This document shows, one piece after another, positions 24,506 through 36,011 of a stretch of DNA of 64,000 nucleotides (the first letter of the stretch is position 1; each line of letters starts with the position of its first letter). Source of the DNA: Lineolata rhizophorae (lineage: Eukaryota > Ascomycota > Dothideomycetes > Lineolatales > Lineolataceae); NCBI GenBank assembly GCA_010093515.1, contig MU001693.1:460886-524885 (forward strand), given 5' to 3'. Under the pieces are notes generated by a model, which did not search any database, had not been told where the DNA came from, and saw nothing but the letters and a program-made list of their open reading frames with translations. A program made the translations under genes and the position numbers.

Positions 24506-24871
24506 TGTAGACCTATAGCGAGTCATCAAGGAGAAGAAACGGGAAGTTGCTTAGTTTTGAACGCAGTCTAAGGTATGTGTAGATATGGTCGTGACAAGTG
24601 CATAGATATTCTAGACTAAAACAAGGAATATGAATAAGGAATTTCTGGAATCAATGCATGAGAATCTATCCAGCAAATAATGTACTTCGACTATCAATAC
24701 ACCAAATCTGAAAAAGCCAGAAAGACAGTATGTGTAGATGTAGATCCTCTAAAGTATTACAGGAGAGACGTTTCGACCAACGAAAGCAATCCGACGAACA
24801 CAGACTTCCAGCCTCCAGAAAACGCTCCTATATCATTCGTCAGCCGTCTGCTCTAGGGTCTGCCGTCCGCT
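24506..24871. other. convergent 3' intergenic region
   Basis: 366 bases, AT-rich, shared 3' ends of the Zn2Cys6 and RTA1-like genes. No gene seen. Confidence 0.65.
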
Positions 24872-25966
24872 CTAGGCCACATTGCTACCACTCGCTAGCC
24901 TTTCATGTTGCTCCCGCTCCGAGCGACTAAGCATATCGTATTCCGACAAATCCTTACGGCCCTCGACGGTATAAATTTTGGTCAAGAAGGCGACCTTGCC
25001 ACCCTTGTACAATGACTTGACTTCGCTAGCGTGGTAGACGTTGTGCGGAAGCATGGAAAGGAACATGAGGGTAGAGTCGAGAATGTACATGTAGATCTCG
25101 TGGGACATGAGCTCGCCGCCTTTGCCCTCGGCGAACTCGACCACGCGGTATATTGAGCGCACGAGGATCAGGAGCGACACTGACCACAGCACTATGATGT
25201 GCTTGGTCCAGGGAAGCTCTTTGGAGAACTCGGTCGGGCGTCGACGCAGGCGTAGCGTGTATATGACCGAGTTCAAGACGAACAGGCCGAAGAAGACGAT
25301 TTGGATCCAAAGGCCACCAATAACTATATCTTGGCCCTTTTCTACCTTGTCGGTATCCCCTGAGACGACCATGCCGCCACCTGTTGTTCGAAATTTCTGT
25401 CAGCTGTTGTTCCTTAAAAGAACCTCCGGAACAGATCGAGGACGTACCAATGCCTTGGACCGCGAATGATAGAATGTCGCCGCAAACAAATATTTTGGTC
25501 ATCCAGCTACGTCGGATTAAGGAAAGATGCTCCGACGACACAAGAATCATGATCCGGCCTAGTTCCATGTAGATCGAGGCGGCATAGAGGGCTGGCGCAA
25601 GAAGTGGGCCGAGTGTCTGGACAATATAAAACGCTCTCTCCCAGTCTGGCGTTTGCTCGGCATTGACTGCTCTACATGCGTATCCGACGACTTGGACTGT
25701 TGACGGAAAGATATTAGTTGGTTGCTCTCAAGCTCAGTCAGGAGGGAAGTCAAACTCGGCGAAGTGAATAGTCACTTACAGGCGCCCCCGACGCAGAATG
25801 GGATGAAATACCATGTCCGAGTCCTCAGCATCTGGTACAAATGGAGCAATGTGGTGAGGGAAAAGAGAACGCAGAATAAAATAGCAGCCGCAAGCGACGG
25901 ATCATAGTCGTAGTACGAGGGTTTGGGTGTGGCAGTTTGTGCTTGTTGATCTGGTGTTTGCGACAT
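24872..25966 (-). CDS. RTA1-family lipid-translocating exporter
   Basis: Seven-segment membrane protein of the RTA1/RSB1 family, implicated in lipid export and resistance to membrane-active compounds. Minus-strand exons 25966-25780, 25696-25448 and 25380-24872 give 314 residues; both introns are phase 1 with GTAAGT/GTACGT donors. Family blocks recovered across junctions are YDYDPSLAAAILFCVLF (first membrane segment), GGAFQVVGYACR, GPLLAPALYAASIYMELGR, FVCGDILSFAVQGIGGGM and the RSIYRVVEFAEG motif with the following HEIYMYILDSTLMFL. The C-terminal tail is polar. The substrate is unknown. Confidence 0.93.
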
Positions 25967-26629
25967 ACTTGGACCACCAGCTGCTGAACTGAGAGGAATA
26001 AAGAAGTATGGAAGTTTGAGCGTGTAAGAAGATTATGAAATTGGTATATGAACAGGAAACAAACAGTATGAGTCTGAGCGATCAATTTTAGACGAACACA
26101 CTCGGCGCTTTGACGAGAGGAAGCGAAGAGGAAGCGGGATCGAAGTGTAAGGTTGAATTGCGTCTAGTCCCGCTGCAGCTACTTGAAGAAACCTATATAC
26201 TTTCGACGGACGAATCTTCAGCCTCCTTGGGCAATCATAGCCCCCTTTCATCGTTCCGTGGTGAGGCATGGCGCGTAAGGTCGTCCGTGGCAAGATACGC
26301 CCAAGAGGGCGTATACTATGCCTTGAATGCGCAAAAGAACGAATCAGAACGCGTTCGCTACGAAAAGCGTACACTAAACCCATTCCGGCAGCAATGCGAT
26401 GCACGGGCCGCGGGTATACTCGACTCCGAGGGGCCGGGGGAAGCGCCGCCGTCCTCGTATTGGGACCTTCCTTCGCTCATCACTGAGGCATCTTTTTAAG
26501 CGCTGCAATTGGAGAGCCCCAGGCCATGACTGCGTTTGACGCACGAAATTTCTCTGATTGAACAACTGATGATGGCTGACTCCTCCTCGCTGTCACTCGA
26601 GGCGCAGCATCCTATGCAGTCGTTGGGAC
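25967..26629. other. upstream region of the RTA1-like gene
   Basis: Intergenic. A plus-strand frame at 26110-26499 is open but has no recognised domain, so it is not called. Confidence 0.45.
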
Positions 26630-27240
26630 TTGCCGTCGCCGGTGTTAAGACTGCTGTTTATGGCCACCTTTGCTGCGGCATTGCCAGGCTTGGAGGTTTT
26701 TCCCGGTGATGACAAGCTCGACCGGTCTGTTCGCCGAGTCGCTCCGACCGTGGTGCTGACAGCCGACGACGTCAGCTCCTTCCGTGCGTACGATGCTTTT
26801 CGGGTCAGGATTCAGCTCAGTCGGCCCTACCTACGTGCCACCTTTCTTGACATGTCTAGCTGCGGAGTGGGGGGCATGCATGGTGGCTTCTTCCGCGACA
26901 CTCCGACCACCGCATGGCTCCTCTTCGATATTGTATCCGCTACAATGGCGCATCCATCATAGCTAGCAGCAAGTCGGCCACAAGCCGTCCCCCATTTGTG
27001 CTTGGCTATTGCGACACAGTTTCCGTAATTGCCAAGGCAGTTACATACTGCTGTACGAGGAACGAGAAACTATTCCACAAGCCTTGCAGACTGCAGGTCT
27101 CCAGCTCACACATCGCCTGTGGCGTCATTCCTAGCCGAGCATAGGCGCCTTTGTAGGTCGGTCAGACCTCTGGCGGATGGTGATTGCCTGAAGCCCTGGA
27201 TCATTCTGTCAGTACGGAAGGAGGCGGAACTGCTGTGACG
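26630..27240 (+). pseudogene. possible remnant of a secreted class-3 lipase-like gene
   Basis: Weak call. The frame at 26630-26962 starts with a signal-peptide-like hydrophobic stretch (LRLLFMATFAAALP) followed by a charged pro-like region and TADDVSSFRAYDAF, reminiscent of the N-terminus of fungal class-3 lipases. CGVGGMHGGFF further on resembles the V-H-x-GF block of that family. No GHSLGG-type nucleophile elbow was found downstream, and frames break up after 26962, so if the relation is real the gene is decayed. It could also be chance. Codon use is less biased than in neighbouring real genes. Confidence 0.25.
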
Positions 27241-27822
27241 GATGATGGCGACTAAATTTCCGAATCTTGTCTGTTACTTGGTTTCGGATTGTACATATGT
27301 ACTAAGCGCATAAATGGTCCTACACTAAAGTAGTAGTTGCTTTTCATTCTCACCATAAAGATGATATCAAATGCGGTAGGTACGTAGCTTGTTTGATTCC
27401 GTTTAAGGTTGCTTCAAGTTGAAAGAGAGGTCTCTGGTACAGGAAGCGCTTCGAAGTTCACTTTCCACTTTCAGCACCAGCAAGAGTTGTGTTAAGGTCC
27501 ATTCTCTCTCTTACTTTCTTGAAGAAGGCGCGTTGGCTATGTATTCGTTTCCGCCTCCTACAACGGTTGGTGGTCGAAATAATGCCTTAGCTTGTACTAA
27601 GTGCTGTACCTGCATACTGCCATACCATTTGTTGCCGGGACCACAGAGCTCGGTGTCCGCTCAAGGGAAACGTCACCAAGCATACGCCTCCGGGACATTG
27701 ACAACAGAAGCATCACCGAATCCAACCCTTCCTCATCTTCTTCATCTGTGCATTCAATCATCAATCGTCGAAAAGACCGCAACTTTTACCTTCTCGTGTG
27801 AGCATTTGCTGGGGGAAGTTCA
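27241..27822. other. upstream region of the large disordered-protein gene
   Basis: About 580 bases. A Ser-rich frame (27601-27801) ends just before the ATG of the next gene, but no workable splice would join it. It is treated as promoter/leader. Confidence 0.45.
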
Positions 27823-30800
27823 ATGCTTGCACGGGCTTCTAGTGATGCTGGCACGCGCCTTCGCCGAGCCAAGTCATCTTCGTCGGTCCACAGCCGCACT
27901 CCTCCAGCACCACCGTGGGTGGATCCAGAGGCTTCGAAGCGCCAAGCAGTTCAAGCTGCTTCGGCCGCGTTTGGACGTGCTCATGCGTTGGAAAAGTCGA
28001 ATGTGAGCCGCTCTGATCTCGCTCGACGGAAGAGCAACGCCAGCGGCAAAACGGAACGAAGCCGTTTACCTAGCCGGCACTCGAACTTACGTTACTCTAT
28101 TGATGGCGGTGTGGTGAACGGCCGAATTGTCGAGAGACGACAGTCCATGCGCGACTCCACGTCTTGTCCCGGGAGAAAAGAAGCTACTAGAGCAAGCAGA
28201 TCTCGAGCACCATCAATTGACGAAGGCGATGGGTATCTTTCTCCCGAGCCTGGTTTCCGTGCGAGCAGACACAGACGATTGCGCAATTCGTACTCTGAAT
28301 ACTTTAGCTCGTTTGCTCCAACTCAGTCACCCGAACAGTCGCCATCGAAGAAAGCTGATAACCAACGCCAACGAAACAATGTCCGGCTATCCCACACCAA
28401 ATCGAAGTCGTTGCACGAGCTGTCGCGGACTGCATCGCTCGCCTCCCGTCCGGCTGACGAGTTATTTGAATCAGAAGACACGCAGACGTCTACCCAAAGC
28501 CAGCCGCAACAACAGCTCCGTGGACGGTCGTCCTTTATCAAAACCCCTTTCTTGAAGCGGCCTGAGAGACCCATACCCAATGTCGCCGCCAATGCACCTA
28601 GATCCACAGTAACGTACGACAATTTGCCGACGCCTCCGATGGCGGACAAAGTCCTGGATCAAGTGATGAGTTTCGGTCAGCCCGGGCGCAGCACTTCCAT
28701 TTCATTCAAAAAGAAGATCAAGAACGTATTCCGGCGATCGTCGGGCAGCAAAAGTACAACGAACTTCCCCGCTCAACATCTCGAAGCGTCTCGGCCTCAT
28801 TTCGGCGAGTACATCACGTCGGCTGGGGTTATGCGCTCGAGTCTGTCCAACGACGATACGCAGACAACGGACCCCTCGAGTGTCTGCGCCATCAAAAGCT
28901 CGCCATTGAATGCTAATATGGAGGCTTCACCAACGACGGTGACAAAGATTTTGGATCTGGAATCTCAACAGCAGCAAAGAGAAGTGAGTGGCGGTACCAT
29001 GGCGCCATCAAGTGCAGAGGCAGGAGCCCTCAATTCTCGAGTTACTAGCTGGACAGATTCGACTGTAGGTAATACGGTCTCGTCCAAAGGAAGCCATCGC
29101 CTCTCAGCTATTGATGAGAATGCGGCCGGCTTTGGTCAGAGGAACTCCGGATTGAAAGACTCAAACAATGGCGGCTCAGCAAGCAGACGCTCGTCCTTGC
29201 TGCTTCGAGGCGCGTTCCATCTGCCTATGACAAGGCACGGTAGCTGTGCGTCGAAAGGAGAGGATATTACAAACGTGGACAGTCAGCGGGTATTCTCAGC
29301 GTTGAGAAAGAGGATTGACGAACACGAAGCCGGAAACAAGAAGGACTCTGCGACAAAATCAAGTGACAAAGTCCACACTGGAAGCGATGGACCACCGGAC
29401 AAGGGCGACGACAAGCGCAAAGACTCCATTCATGATACTTTGCCTTCGCAGAGGAGAACGAGCTCCTGGATGGCAAGGCTGAGGAGGAAGAGTTCCACAA
29501 TTCGGACAGTGACTCCAGAAGAGGCGGCCAGTGCACATGTTGGGACTATAAAACGGAAGCCAGCGCAAGTTCCGAAGTATAGCATTGCAAATGCCTCCCC
29601 TGAATCTTTGAAGGCAGATTCACCTGTTCTCGGTGTTGTCAGCCCCGCCAAACAGGAGAACAGATCTCCTAAGGATGGAACAACCGCTGATCGCAAAGAC
29701 GGCTCATTGTCGCTTCCACGTATACGCCAGCGTAGTGCTACAAAGGCAGCACCTGTTACTCCAGAACAACTCGCTAGTCGCACCGAGCGCTCAAATCATC
29801 GTTGGAAGTCTCCGCTTGATGAAGGGCGTTCGCTGTTCTTCCCTCGTGCGAACAAACGAGCTGGCCCGCTTCACTCAGATCCAGTCGACAGGCAGGCATC
29901 CACTACTTCCAGCAGGACAGCCCTCGGCGGAGCGGAATCTCCTCGACCAGCCCCACCGAGCAGCCCACCTGTTCCTGTGCGCAGATCGTCGGTGGCACCA
30001 CCCATATCAACACCCGTGAATCGAACAAGTACTAAACGGGCTGAAGCGAAAAAGAAGTTCGATATCGAATTCAGCGATGACAGCGTACTCCGAGAACCCA
30101 GTCCACCATGGATTGCTGACCCTGTCTCTCCAAGCGTATATTCTCGGCCTGTTGCGTCTTCTAGTTCATCTTCGATTACGCCTAAACAATCTCCGGTTCG
30201 TGGCATGGAAAAGCGGAAGCCGATCTTCGACGAAAGTTTTCGTGAGGTTTCTGGTGTGCACTCGGGTACGGCCGTGATTGCCGAAACCCGCCCTGTGACT
30301 TCATACCAAGTGGGATCCCCGAGCAGAGTCAGAAAAGTCAGTGCTGACAAGACCGCCACCTTCAAAACAAGTCGTGATTGGCGGGCTTGGTTGTCGAAGG
30401 AAGTCTCTGAGTTGGGGTCACTGGCGCCGACGGCGAATGAAGACGACTTGGGATACCTTAGCCGCAAAGACGACTGTGTACAGGGGCTAGCTGCTAGAAC
30501 CGAAGAAAAGGAAGTGAAAGTCAAAAGGAAAAGCCCAAGTCCGCCAGCTGCAATATCCAATCGCCCCCCCGGCATACATTGGGGTCATCGCCGTGAGGGC
30601 GCCCACGAAGTTGACGTCGAAGAAAATGAAATCATGCCACCACCTCCTGCTAGAACCGAGACTCCGAATGACAACAGCATGTTGTCCGCCAGTTTCCAAT
30701 CCAGTGGCGTTCAGCGGACTAGCATTACTTTCACGCAGCCATCAAGGGTTCAGACTCCCGCCAGTGTTCAGGGTAGTTCGTTTCTCAGCGGAGCAACCAG

Positions 30801-31543
30801 AACCACGACAGCATGCTCCACAAGGCCGCGCTTGGAAGAACGTCCGACTAGCGTGAGTCTGATGAACGAGCGGTTCCCATTTATCGACACTGGTAGAAAG
30901 AGGGTTACAGAGGCGGATTCCCTGCGTTCGAAAAAGACGGAATTGTCGAGAATTACGGATAGGTCGAAAGGAACGGAGACGTCCAAGGGCACTGACTCTA
31001 CCATACAGACGAGCAAGCTGAGAGGCAAGGAGAATAAGGAAAATGCCACCCCCGACTACCTTACGCGGAGGAGAAGCGCACCAGTGACATCAATGCTCGG
31101 GTTTCCACCACAACCAACTAGTGAACCTACCGAGAAGCCAACCAAGGACGCAACAGATTCTAGCGACCATGCCGCCAAAATGCGTTCCCGAGCATCGCTG
31201 CCCCTTCACTCCTCCTCATCCGCCGTCCATGCGCCTCGCTCCGCGGACGAGAACTCCTCGAAACCGACACCAAAACCCGCCTCTACACGCATACCCATCC
31301 AGTCCTACGCACCTGTTCCGCGCGCCGCAAACGCCGGCGGCAACACTACTCCCGCAACCTCGCCCCTCCGCCCCTTCAACCGCGCGCTCCTCGCCCCGAC
31401 GCCGTCCCCTAGCGGCAGCAGCCCCGGCAGCCCTCCTGCCGCAAGCGGTCGTGCCAGCGCCGCCAGCAGCGTGCTGCCCCGCGCGCGGCCCCGCTCGACG
31501 CTCGATCTCAGACCGCAATATCTGTCCGCGCTGCCGCGGCGCA

Positions 31544-31575
<32 letters not shown>

Positions 31576-32040
31576 GGAGGAGCGTCGGCGGAGCAGTTCC
31601 TGGACAGCGAGACGGTGAAAGGGATCGTGAAGGGGCCGTACGGACGGGTTGAGAATGGCGAGGCCATGCCGTCGCCGGAGCCGTCGCCGTCGCCGCTGGC
31701 GAGATCGGCGGCGACGGCAGCGACGGGAGGCGGGCATGGAATGAGGGGAGCGAGGGTGACGCCGGAGGGGGTCAGGAATAAGGAGAATAATAGTCCGTTG
31801 GCGAGGGGTGGTGTCGGGAGCGGGGGCGGCAGGATCGGGACTAGGGGATCGCGAGCAGCGGCCGCGGCGGCCGCGGCGGAACGGCCGTCGAGTAGCAGTG
31901 GGCTGAGGAGTTCGGTGGGAAGCAGGATTCCCACGGGGGTGAGGACGCCAACTGGGGGGCACAGGATGGCGGATATATTTCTGAGTATGCGGAGGCGAGA
32001 GGAGGGAAGGGATGGTAGTACGAGTCCCGTTTTTTTGTGA
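27823..32040 (+). CDS. large disordered Ser/Arg/Pro-rich protein, conserved in filamentous ascomycetes
   Basis: Intronless 1405-residue protein of unknown function. It opens MLARASSDAGTRLRRAKSSS, a start I associate with a conserved Pezizomycotina hypothetical family. It is almost entirely low-complexity and basic, with many SP/TP sites. More ordered islands are KKKIKNVFRRSSGS (about residue 290) followed by EASRPHFGEY, and a VFSALRKRIDEHE helix (about 490). KENKE and NKENN sequences near the C-terminal third resemble KEN-box degrons. A run of nine CAG codons (31549-31575) encodes poly-Gln. From about 31.2 kb to the stop the codons become far more GC-rich than before. No enzyme or DNA-binding domain was seen; a cytoskeletal or cell-cycle scaffold is only a guess. 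Confidence 0.85.
31549..31575 (+). repeat. CAG trinucleotide repeat (9 units)
   Basis: Nine perfect CAG codons inside the large disordered-protein gene, giving a poly-glutamine tract preceded by Lys-His and followed by Gly-Gly. Such tracts vary in length between strains. Confidence 0.9.
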
Positions 32041-34105
32041 GTGGCGGGGGTCAGGATGGGATTGGCGATGGTGGAAGGTGATAATGTGAAGGCGGGATGG
32101 GGTTGGAGGGGCGGCGTGAGTTTCTGCTATGGGTTTCCCTTGGTTATTTCCCCTTGCTTTCTTCTGTTTCAGAGAGCATCCATTGCTTTGGATTGAATTA
32201 GAGATGGTATCGGTAGACGGACTCATAGGTTCTCGCCGCCGTTGTTCGTATTTTGTTTTCGTGGAATTGCTTGCTTTTTTCTTTGGATACCCTTTATTCT
32301 ATGTTGTTCCGGCAAGAAGGATTGTTTATTCCGTTAGCATTGCTAGTTTTATTGCAATTGCCTCCACTTTCCGGCTCTTCTGATTGGCGTTAGATAAAGT
32401 GGAATTAATTGCTCTGTTGTCATCCTAACTTAGGTCCCTCCGCGTTTCCTCAAACGCCCTGTCTATATTTGTATGGGTACTCTAGAAGATACGGTCGACC
32501 ATTTTGCTTTGTCGTACACTTCACACCGTTGCTCTCCATTCGGGTTTGCTGGACGAGTGCTACGCCTACGTAGCGCAAAAGCCACAGTTGATTTCAAACA
32601 TGAGCCCCCAGCCTTTTTCTTTTATCGGGGAACCGGAACTTCGGTGTACCGAAGACGTTGAGCCAGGCAAAGTAGCTTTGTCAGCTGCTGCGAAATCCGT
32701 GACTTTGAAGGGCAGTGCGTACGGACAGGTTGCTCGCGCTAGGCAAAGAAGCTCGTGGTAGGTATCCATTTTCCTTGGTCTCGACCTAAGTATGCCGGCA
32801 CTGTTCCGGGCTGCTTAGTAGTCCGTCCGAACAGACCTCGGCCCACATGTCTTAAGACTCGCTACCCCGCAGTTATCATATAGCAAATAGTATGAGGTAT
32901 GAGGAGTGCTAGAAGCTGTTTGTGCACCTGCATAAGGCGGGGTTGAAAGAATGATTTGAAGGGTGATTTTTCAGGTTAGTCTAATTATTGTAGAAGGCTT
33001 AGGCAGCAGTTGGCTTGTCCTAATTATGGAATTGCGCGTTACTTGTATGGGCCAAGATGAGAGGAGAGCCTCACATAGCCCTCCCTCGATGAAGCGCTCC
33101 ACCCAGACCCGACACCAGCATTTCTAATTGCTGAATAAAAGTCCGGTAGCGCCGGCTCCTCTCGCTACCGAGCCGGCCGAGCGCCACCACTGCCACTACC
33201 TAGCGGGATCACCGGCTCACAGTCCTTAACGCTACATACATACGGCAGATCGGGTGTAGCGATCGACAGGCGGTCGGACCTGCCGAGCGATTGCATCCTT
33301 GTTCCCCCTGCGTGGCGCGACTGCTGCTGCTCAATCGAAGACGCGTATTATTCAGAGTGCAACACGGTTCACAGCCTAGGCTTCGCACGAGAATCATTAT
33401 TCCGAAGGTCGTCTGGGACCTGATGCCGTTTAGATCCATGCTAGAGCCCGTACGAGCCGAGGCACCTAGACAACGATCATCAACCCCCGGGCCACGCCTG
33501 TAGACCCAAGAAACTACCCCGCTATGACGCCTACAGCTTGCCGCGCTTGCCCTTACGTGCAGCCCACCCGCCTAGGTGTTGACGTTTACGAGACGCTAGA
33601 TTAGGTAGCCTCCATCTGTTAATGGCCGAGCCAGGGTGCAATTGAACCCGTCCGGCTTTCCCTTTCTTTCTCCTCAGCAGTTCGCGAAGTTTCTGTTTCA
33701 CGCCTCTTTCAGTCTCTGTGCCCTTCCTTCCTGCAAGTCGTTTCTCGGCCTGCAGGTTTGTCTTAGAATCTGATCCCGGCCCGCTCCCGACCCACTGCTC
33801 CTCCTTGCCCCTACCGGCTAACACGCCTGCCAGATTGTACGAGGGTCTCTGATTTAGGCTTAGTTTACGAACCCCCCTACAAGGGTCTCACATGTGTATT
33901 TATGCAGCCTCGGATAGCACCATTTTCCAACATCAATGGACTTGGCCTACCCATTCCAGATTTCCACCGGAATCTGACACCACCCCCTTCCCGCAAGTCT
34001 CATACACACATTTGTTGGTAGGTACATAGGTACTGCCTTCAGGGTGCCAACATCCCATTAGGTCCAAGCCCTGGGCAGAGTAGTGGCATGACCCGCTCCT
34101 AGACC
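32041..34105. other. intergenic, no gene seen
   Basis: About 2.1 kb. The first 400 bases are T-rich and probably include the 3' end of the preceding gene. Frames at 32473-32769 and 33291-33824 lack domains. A TTGGTAGGTACATAGG patch (around 34013-34030) belongs to the TACC-type motif seen elsewhere in the window. Confidence 0.5.
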
Positions 34106-35149
34106 ATGTGGACAAGGACTATCGCCTCCGCCGCCGCCCCGGCAGCCCCACCTAGTCGCCGCGCACTGCCGGCGGCGGCGCGCGTCTGCGTGTCCAGCGG
34201 CGCGGCGCGAGGAGCTCGACGCGGTATTTTAACCGGTCCAGGCCCCGCTGCATTAAGCGCCTTTCCTACGACATCTTCGTCTTCCGGCGCCATATCTTCG
34301 ACCCCTCCCTCATCGCTCAAAAAGCCCGTCTTTGTCGTTGCTTCAACCAGCCGTCTCGCATCCCGACCCCCACTACCGACCCGTCGGCACTACTCCACCC
34401 CCGGCGCCGACATGGCCGAGACGATGCCCTTCCTCGAGGCGGTGCGGAACCGCCGCACCTACTACGGGCTCGACAAGAACCTACCCATTTCGGACGAGCG
34501 CGTCGTCGAGATCGTCAACGAGGCCATCAAGCACGTGCCCAGCTCCTTCAACTCGCAGAGCGCGCGCTGCGTCGTGCTGCTCAAGGACGAGCACGACGCC
34601 TTCTGGGACATCACCAAAGAGCTGCTGAAGCCCATGGTGGAGGACCCGGAGAAGTGGAAGGGCACTGAGGCGCGCATCAACGGCTTCAGGGCCGGCTATG
34701 GTTCCGTAAGTCTACCCAGTTTCTCTTTTACCCCTGAACTTCTAAGCAATACGATTTTCCCTTCTTCTCTTCGGTACTTTTCAATTGCCCCCTAGTCAAG
34801 CTACTAAGATCTCTGCTCCGCCACGAAGATTCTCTTTCTGGAAGACCCCGGCCCCGTGAGCGAGCTCCAGAAGGCGTACCCGCTCTACCACGAACACTTC
34901 CCGCAATGGTCCGAGCACACGTCGGCCATGCACCAATTCGCGCTGTGGTGCGCACTTGAGGCTGAGGGCTGCGGCGCCAACCTACAGCACTACAACCCCG
35001 TCGTGGACCAGAAGGCCAAGCAGCGGTGGGGCATCCCGCAGGAGTGGCAACTCAAGGCACAGCTCGTCTTCGGCGGCCGCGTCGGCGGCCCGAGCCTGCA
35101 GAAGACATTTAAGCCGTTGGAGGAGCGCGTGTTTGTGCATGGGAAGTAA
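34106..35149 (+). CDS. Frm2/Hbn1-like nitroreductase with N-terminal extension
   Basis: FMN-dependent nitroreductase-fold oxidoreductase of the yeast Frm2/Hbn1 type. Exons 34106-34705 and 34829-35149 give 306 residues; the intron is phase 0 with GTAAGT and a GCTACTAAG branch region. The fold begins near residue 105 with FLEAVRNRRTYYGL and HVPSSFNSQSARCVVLL, the FMN-contact segments of the group. The second exon supplies the EHTSAMHQFALWCALEAEGCGANLQHYNP block. The first ~100 residues are Ala/Ser/Arg-rich, poor in acidic residues and end in RRHYST, like a mitochondrial presequence. An in-frame ATG at 34412 starts just before the conserved fold and could give a cytosolic form. Yeast members are about 193 residues, close to the short form. 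Confidence 0.9.
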
Positions 35150-36011
35150 AGAGGTGGGATGACGCCGGGCATGCGCGATTGGCGCTGGGTTTGAGTTCTT
35201 GAAATAAATTCGAGCGGGGCTTATAGAACTTTCTTTCGCCTGGGTGCAATTGATTCGAGTTCAATAATCATGCACTTGGCCGACTGGCAGATTTGAGTGT
35301 TGAATTGACTCGAGGTGGAGATGCGAATATAGCTATGCTTCAAGATTTAACAGAGGACTAGGCCGCGGACTCTGCGTCTGTAGGTGTTTTGGTGGCGCGT
35401 CACGATATGCCCCACCATGGACTTCCACTGCCCCACTTCTTGGCTCTGTCGCACCCATGACGGCATGGCGGCGCCGTCCGCCCACGTGAGGCGGAGTCGG
35501 TCTGCAGCACGAGATTCTGCATTCGCAAGTACAAAAAAGAGTTCCAAAATGAACTTTGGAATGGATTCTCGAATTTTCAGTCAAGACGTCGTTTAGCATT
35601 GACATTTTCAGCTTCTAGTGCACGTGAGCCCATCGTCATTGCCGCCAATTCCGTTTCTCCAGCAATCGATCTAACAGCCGAGCCCTGCAGCCGACCAGGG
35701 CCAACTGCCCGCATCCTCAACCTTCTCCGCCCCTAATCGCGTAAATTGCCTGCCGTGACAAGATGCCGCTTTGTACCTGTTCAACCTGTGCACGTGAGAT
35801 GCGCAGGTGCATTGCCGGGTGCAGCGATAAAGTCAGAATTCTTTTAATGGCTTGAATATTCCGTCCCTTCGTTCCACCACCACCAGCAGTGTGTTGCTTC
35901 TTGCGAGACGAACAGGGACGTTGCGACTTAACGACCTATCGTCAACTTCGCTTCGGGGAATTTGGAGCTGCCAGAGCTTGGAAAGTATCGGTGTCCATTT
36001 GACCGACGACC
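35150..36011. other. intergenic between nitroreductase and FAD monooxygenase
   Basis: About 860 bases. AAATAAATTC at about 35201 may serve as a polyadenylation signal of the nitroreductase. The short frames have no support. The second half is the presumed promoter of the monooxygenase. Confidence 0.55.

Noticed and set aside
26110-26499. Plus-strand frame of 129 residues upstream of the RTA1-like gene
   Set aside because: No domain; overlaps frames on the other strand; probably leader DNA.
31216-32226. Minus-strand frames of 336 and 209 residues under the large disordered-protein gene
   Set aside because: Antisense shadows of the GC-rich C-terminal third; Arg/Pro/Ala low complexity.
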